A stretch of 64,000 nt of DNA from Aurelia coerulea (Eukaryota > Cnidaria > Scyphozoa > Semaeostomeae > Ulmaridae). The notes below the pieces were generated by a model. The model made no database searches and was not told the origin of the DNA. It saw only the letters and a list, made by a program, of their open reading frames with translations. The stretch is from positions 4,464,001 to 4,528,000 of the forward strand of contig CM076953.1 in NCBI GenBank assembly GCA_039566865.1, given 5' to 3'. This document shows, piece by piece, positions 59,590 through 64,000 of this stretch (position 1 is its first letter; every line of letters starts with the position of its first letter). The translations under genes were made by a program, and so were the position numbers.

Positions 59590-61440
59590 GATTGCATTTA
59601 ATATCACGAGAGATTGGCGGCGCATCGCCATTTAAAGGAGTAACACTTGAATTTAAACAAAGTCTGAATTGATATATGTTGAAAGGACTGACGGACGGAG
59701 AGTTGAAATTGATACTTCAAAGTGGTTGCCTTTGTTTGAATCAAGAGACCGACGAAATTAGAAGTCCCAACGTCGGGAGTGCTGCTATAATCTAGGACAG
59801 CTGGTTTGAGTTGCCTTATTGAAATTTCATTCGGACTGACTTGAAGGCTCCTCGTCAAAGACCAAGGTTTTAAATCATAGAACAAAACTCGATTTGACCA
59901 ACACTTCCAAAGAACGAGTGATTGATCTATGAAAGAGAGCCTTGACAAAGTACCAGCTTAGGTTCGATTGAAGATTGAGGTTATAATTTGCTATCTTATT
60001 TTTGTCGATTCTTAAGTTGATTCTGATCAAGACAAACAATCGAGAATTTGTTTTTAACAAGTAGAAAGAAATGACCAACGATCGTATTGGACAGCAATAG
60101 AGGTGAACATGATTATAGTATCAGTTGCGATTTGATTACTGTGATTGTTTGATTACTGTGATTGCGAGTGTCAAGTGATACAACAAACGAACAGAGAATT
60201 AAGTTTTAACAAGTAGAACGTAGGAATCGGCAATCATATTGGACAACAATAGAGGTGAACATGATTATAGTATCAGTTACGATTTGATTACCGTGATTGC
60301 TTGATTACTGTGATTGCGAGTGTTAAGTGATACAACAAACAAACAAAGAATTAAGTTTTAACAAGTAGAACGTAGGAATCGGCAATCATATTGGACAGCA
60401 ATAGAGGTGAACATGATTATAGTATCAGTTACGATTTGATTACTGTGATTGTTTGATTACTGTGATTGCGAGTGTTAAGTGATACAACAAACAAACAAAG
60501 AATTAAGTTTTAACAAGTAGAAAGTAGGAATCGGCAATCATATTGGACAGCAATAGAGGTGAACATGATTATAGTATCAGTTACGATTTGATTACCGTGA
60601 TTGTTTGATTACTGTGATTGCGAGTGTTAAGTGATACAACAAACAAACAAAGAATTAAGTTTTAACAAGTAGAAAGTAGGAATCGGCAATCATATTGGAC
60701 AGCAATAGAGTTGTAATGTTGAATATCATTATAGAATCAATGACGTTTTGATCGCTGTAATCGTTTGATTTCTATGATTGCGAGTTTTTAGTGATACCAC
60801 AAACAAATCAAGAATGGACAATCATTTTAGACAGCATAAGGGGTATAACGTTCAATGAAATCAAACATTCGCTTTTGCTCTTTTTGATGTAATTTCAATT
60901 GATTCTAAGATAGAAGTCAATCAAGAAATGATTTGTTACTTTCAGAAAGCAATAATCGACAATCATTTTGGACAGCAGTGGAGATATATCGTTCATTTCC
61001 TTTATTAGTTCTAGTGCGACTGTACTGATTGCAGAGAATAAAGTCTCGACCACGACATCGAACAGTGAATACTCACTATCATGAATCATTAAGCAATCAC
61101 CATGTTGAACAAATATTGAGGAATAACAATTTCTGTTTGATTTGCCAGTTGCAGAAAATTATTATATCTGGACCTAAAGATTTAATAGTCGTTGCTTACA
61201 GAAGTCACTAATCAACAATGTTATTGGACTGCATATGAGATATAACAATCATTATTGAATCGATCTCGTTTTGATTAAGTTGATTGCCGATCATCACGAC
61301 CACGGAAAAAAAATTAAATACTGATTGCTTGGCTTCAGGATTTATTATCTAAACATTTGCCTGCGCTTTGTTTGAATACGCAACGATTATTAATTTTTTA
61401 GAGCCACTGTTGTCTTGATTACTCTGATTGCAAACCATAC
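59590..61440. repeat. 152-bp tandem array derived from the GPCR 5' end
   Basis: taggaatcggcaatcatatt is at 60221, 60373, 60525 and 60677, an exact 152-bp period. Diverged units run to 59590 on one side and 61330 on the other. Unit segments cggcaatcatattggacagc and tttgattaccgtgattg align, in order, with the receptor codons cggccatcattttggactgt and tttgataacagtgatcg. The array thus looks like an amplified copy of the receptor's first 50 codons. Confidence 0.85.
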
Positions 61441-61445
61441 AAAGA

Positions 61446-62372
61446 ATGGCCAACAAATCAAATAGTTATTGCTTGCTATCAGCAATCTTTGATCGGCCAT
61501 CATTTTGGACTGTTTGGGTAAACATAGCGACTATCATCACCATCGATATCATTCCTGCTTTGATAACAGTGATCGCCAATGGTATCCTCATCATAACAAT
61601 AATCAAGACGAGAACATTGCACACCCCGTCGAATGTTATAGTTGGAGCTTTATGCGTGACTGATTTTCTGGTTGGCACTGTCACTCAGCCGTTGTTCCTC
61701 ACACTGCTGTCCTACATACTAACAGGCCAGGACTTAACATCTTTTGCTCCAGTTTTGTGGTACTCAGTAAAGATTTTAGCTTCAATATCATTCACTTACA
61801 TGTTTCACATAACTGTTGACAGGTATCTTGCAATTTGTCGTCCGTTGCGATATCGTCAACTAGCTACTTGCAGAAGATATTTGTATCTTGTCACTACGAC
61901 TTTTATTATCGTGGCTGTGATTCCATCCTTTGGTGCAACTATCTATTTCATGTTGAGTACCTTCGCTATTGTTGCAATGTTACCGGTGATGGGATATTGT
62001 TACTGCCGCATATTCTTGGCCATAAGGAGACAAAGCAGAGTCATCACTATTGAGGCGATCAGCGTTGTGGGCCAGCAAGTGAATCACAGAAAGCATAGAA
62101 GCACATATCACGCATTTACATTACTGATTACCTGTGGTTGTTTCTTTGTCTGTTATGTTCCTATCCTCGCAGTGTACATCACCAATAATCATAAACTTGA
62201 CATCTGCAATTTTTCCAGGAGAAAGTTGATTGTCTTCTTCTGGGCTGAGTTTTTGGTTCTCCTGAACAGTTTCCTTAACCCTATTGTTTACTGCTTTCGA
62301 TTGAAGGCCGTACGAAGTGCAGCAAGGCAGTATTTCGAAAACATGGTGTGCAACCGAATGTCAGATTCGTAA
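61446..62372 (+). CDS. Intronless class A GPCR, TPSN type
   Basis: 308 residues from the first ATG at 61446; the frame is open 18 bp further upstream only from a TTG. TM1 contains PALITVIANGIL and is followed by LHTPSN. TM2 has CVTDFLVG, TM3 ends TVDRYLAICRPL, TM5 has AMLPVMGYCYCRIF, TM6 CYVPILAV, and TM7 LNPIVYCFR. The short TM4-TM5 loop and lack of the TM3 cysteine group it with the receptors at 6819 and 48912; it is nearest to the latter by TM2-TM3 wording (QPLFLT). It follows a 1.8-kb array of its own 5' end. It may lie in an unfinished SMARCAD1 intron in the sense orientation. Confidence 0.94.
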   Translation: MANKSNSYCLLSAIFDRPSFWTVWVNIATIITIDIIPALITVIANGILIITIIKTRTLHTPSNVIVGALCVTDFLVGTVTQPLFLTLLSYILTGQDLTSFAPVLWYSVKILASISFTYMFHITVDRYLAICRPLRYRQLATCRRYLYLVTTTFIIVAVIPSFGATIYFMLSTFAIVAMLPVMGYCYCRIFLAIRRQSRVITIEAISVVGQQVNHRKHRSTYHAFTLLITCGCFFVCYVPILAVYITNNHKLDICNFSRRKLIVFFWAEFLVLLNSFLNPIVYCFRLKAVRSAARQYFENMVCNRMSDS

Positions 62373-62543
62373 GCACGAGAAATATTTCACGCCAGCCAGG
62401 TGCGCGGGTATTAAGCACATGGGTAACAAGTACAGTCAACCCCGTTTCATAATGATAGTAATAACAATAATTATGATTGTTGTTGTGATTTTTAACATGA
62501 CCTACATGTATGATATACGGATGATGTATGAAATTATATTATA

Positions 62544-63634
62544 CAGTAAAAACCCGCATATAAGATCCACCCGCTTATAAGAACCTAAGGCCTAAAATTT
62601 TCTAATTTCACCCCATTATAGAAGAACCTATTCATCCTGAAATTCAAAAAAGGTTCATATTTAAATAAAGTTACATGTATACTACTGGTTGGTAATATGT
62701 GATAAGATTTTTCAAAGAAATTTAGCCAAATACTTAAGTAGATACAAAGCCTGTGTAAAAATTCCTTGTATGAATGGATTTGATACAGATAAGGCTAGGT
62801 AGATAAGGTTGTTCTTCATAAAATTGTGTCATGATAGTGTGTATGTGAAAACGTTGTTTTCTTATATTTGGCCTAAATTCCCAAAGATCTGTAATTAATT
62901 ATTTTGATAAGAACCTGTTTAAGAACCTATTAAAGAACCTTGCATCCTGTTTTCTAGACTTATGACGATGAGTCTCTTGTTTCCCTGTGCTCTTTGACTT
63001 GATGATGGCGCTTCGGTCAACAGAGAGACTCATTTCCCAACGATTGTGGAAACGGAATATCTCCCTACTGATTCTACTAATAGACCTTTTCGCTATTCTA
63101 CACAAGGTTCGATTATGTGGCGTTGGAGCTTCTATCACTATTGTATACATTCGAACATTCTACAAATGTATCAAGCTATCGTTCGATTTGGATTCTTTTT
63201 TGGAATCTTAGCTAAAAGATCTATTGGGCCTAAATCATCTGCTACTTTTTTCTCAAAACCATTTATCTTAAAACGCCACAAAAACAGTTTTCCATAACTG
63301 CTGTACCGTAAAATTTGCTATCAGAACTTCGATAAATGTTCATTCTAGGTATCAATGCAAAAACCGCCTTCCTCTAAGCCATATTCTGATCAACACACGA
63401 CGGCGCGACAAAAACTTGTCGCCGATTGGCATTTTTGTCCGGTTTTACAGCTCTATGGTTATAAGGCCCTCAGTGCAGCGACAACAACAACAACAATTCA
63501 ACTCAATTAGATGAGCGTAACTAGAGGGTCCTTTTGTAGTGAGGCTACCGGTTTTCAAGAATAATATCATATGCATAAGAACCTAAACAGGGTGATTTCA
63601 AAATGCAAAGTTCCTTATATGCGGGTTTTTACTG
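62544..63634. mobile_element. pogo-like MITE with nested insertions
   Basis: The left end cagtaaaaacccgcatataa pairs with the right end ttatatgcgggtttttactg. TA is at both flanks. From 62955 it contains a truncated relative of the MULE-like element at 23246 (tagacttatgacgatgagtc), and at 63082-63232 a copy of the small family seen at 43697. Confidence 0.85.
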
Positions 63635-63658
63635 TATGATATGATCGAGATGACATAC

Positions 63659-64000
63659 CGGGTGTCCCAAAACCCAAGTAGTCCCGTTTGAAAAATCGCC
63701 AAAATTTGATTACACGACCGATCTTCAATTTTCTATTTTATCAAGTAGATCAAGGGCCAAATTATTTTCCCAGACATAGCTGATTTTGTAATTGCTTTCA
63801 AAATTGGCAAATGTGGCTCTTTTTGGGGCTACCTGGTTTTGAATCATACTGCAAAAAAGCACTGATGATTGCCAGATCAATTTCTTTGTGCATGTAAAGC
63901 TTCTAGTTTGGTCATAAATGACAGAAAGAAATGCGCATTATCATTGGAGACTTCAATGATGATAAAAAATCTGAACATGTTGCATTTTGACTTGAAGGTA
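63659..64000. mobile_element. Mariner-type element cut by the window end
   Basis: Begins TA then ccgggtgtcccaaaacccaa, the same ggtgtccc terminus as the other TA-flanked elements. The right end is outside the window. Confidence 0.6.

Overview
The window is eukaryotic DNA, AT-rich and crowded with repeats. The genes are one multi-exon gene with GT-AG introns, five intronless class A GPCR genes and one single-exon Mab-21 domain gene. Large introns, intronless rhodopsin-like receptors with a TPSN motif after TM1, a cGAS-like/Mab-21 protein, CR1-like LINE tails and dense short DNA transposons fit an early-branching animal. An anthozoan cnidarian (coral or anemone) is my best guess, but no single marker here proves the taxon.

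Layout. From 1 to 6.8 kb lies a run of different tandem-repeat arrays with no convincing gene. They end at an intronless GPCR (6819-7781, +), followed by an in-frame copy of its own C-terminal codons. From 8 to 10.2 kb there are poly-G-ended and palindromic mobile elements. At 10254-11558 (-) is a Mab-21/cGLR-type gene whose nucleotidyltransferase active site looks degenerate. From 13108 (+) runs the SMARCAD1 (Fun30/Etl1) SNF2 remodeler. I rebuilt 14 coding exons up to 46465, all phase-compatible and giving 961 codons: a CUE domain, the RPF-type helical region, and the first helicase lobe with motifs I, II (DEGH) and III. The second helicase lobe is not visible here and should lie beyond 64 kb, unless the gene is broken.

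The 11.7-kb intron 8 of SMARCAD1 holds an inverted pair of paralogous long-ICL3 GPCR genes (28967-30625, +; 33263-34927, -). Two more TPSN-type GPCRs (48912-49904, -; 61446-62372, +) lie after the last visible SMARCAD1 exon, probably inside its next intron. The three TPSN-type receptors each sit at the end of a kilobase-scale tandem array. For two of them the array units match the receptor's own 5' coding region, and two carry duplicated 3' ends downstream. This repeated pattern of receptor-end amplification is the most unusual thing in the window.

The rest is transposon fossil record. It includes a tRNA-derived SINE (3 copies), CR1-like LINE fragments, a LINE-type ORF1 with an SGNH esterase domain, and several families of MITEs. 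Many MITEs have diagnostic target-site duplications: 9 bp for MULE-like, TTAA for piggyBac-like, TWA for PIF/Harbinger-like, and TA for mariner- and pogo-like. There are several nested insertions and paralogous empty sites.
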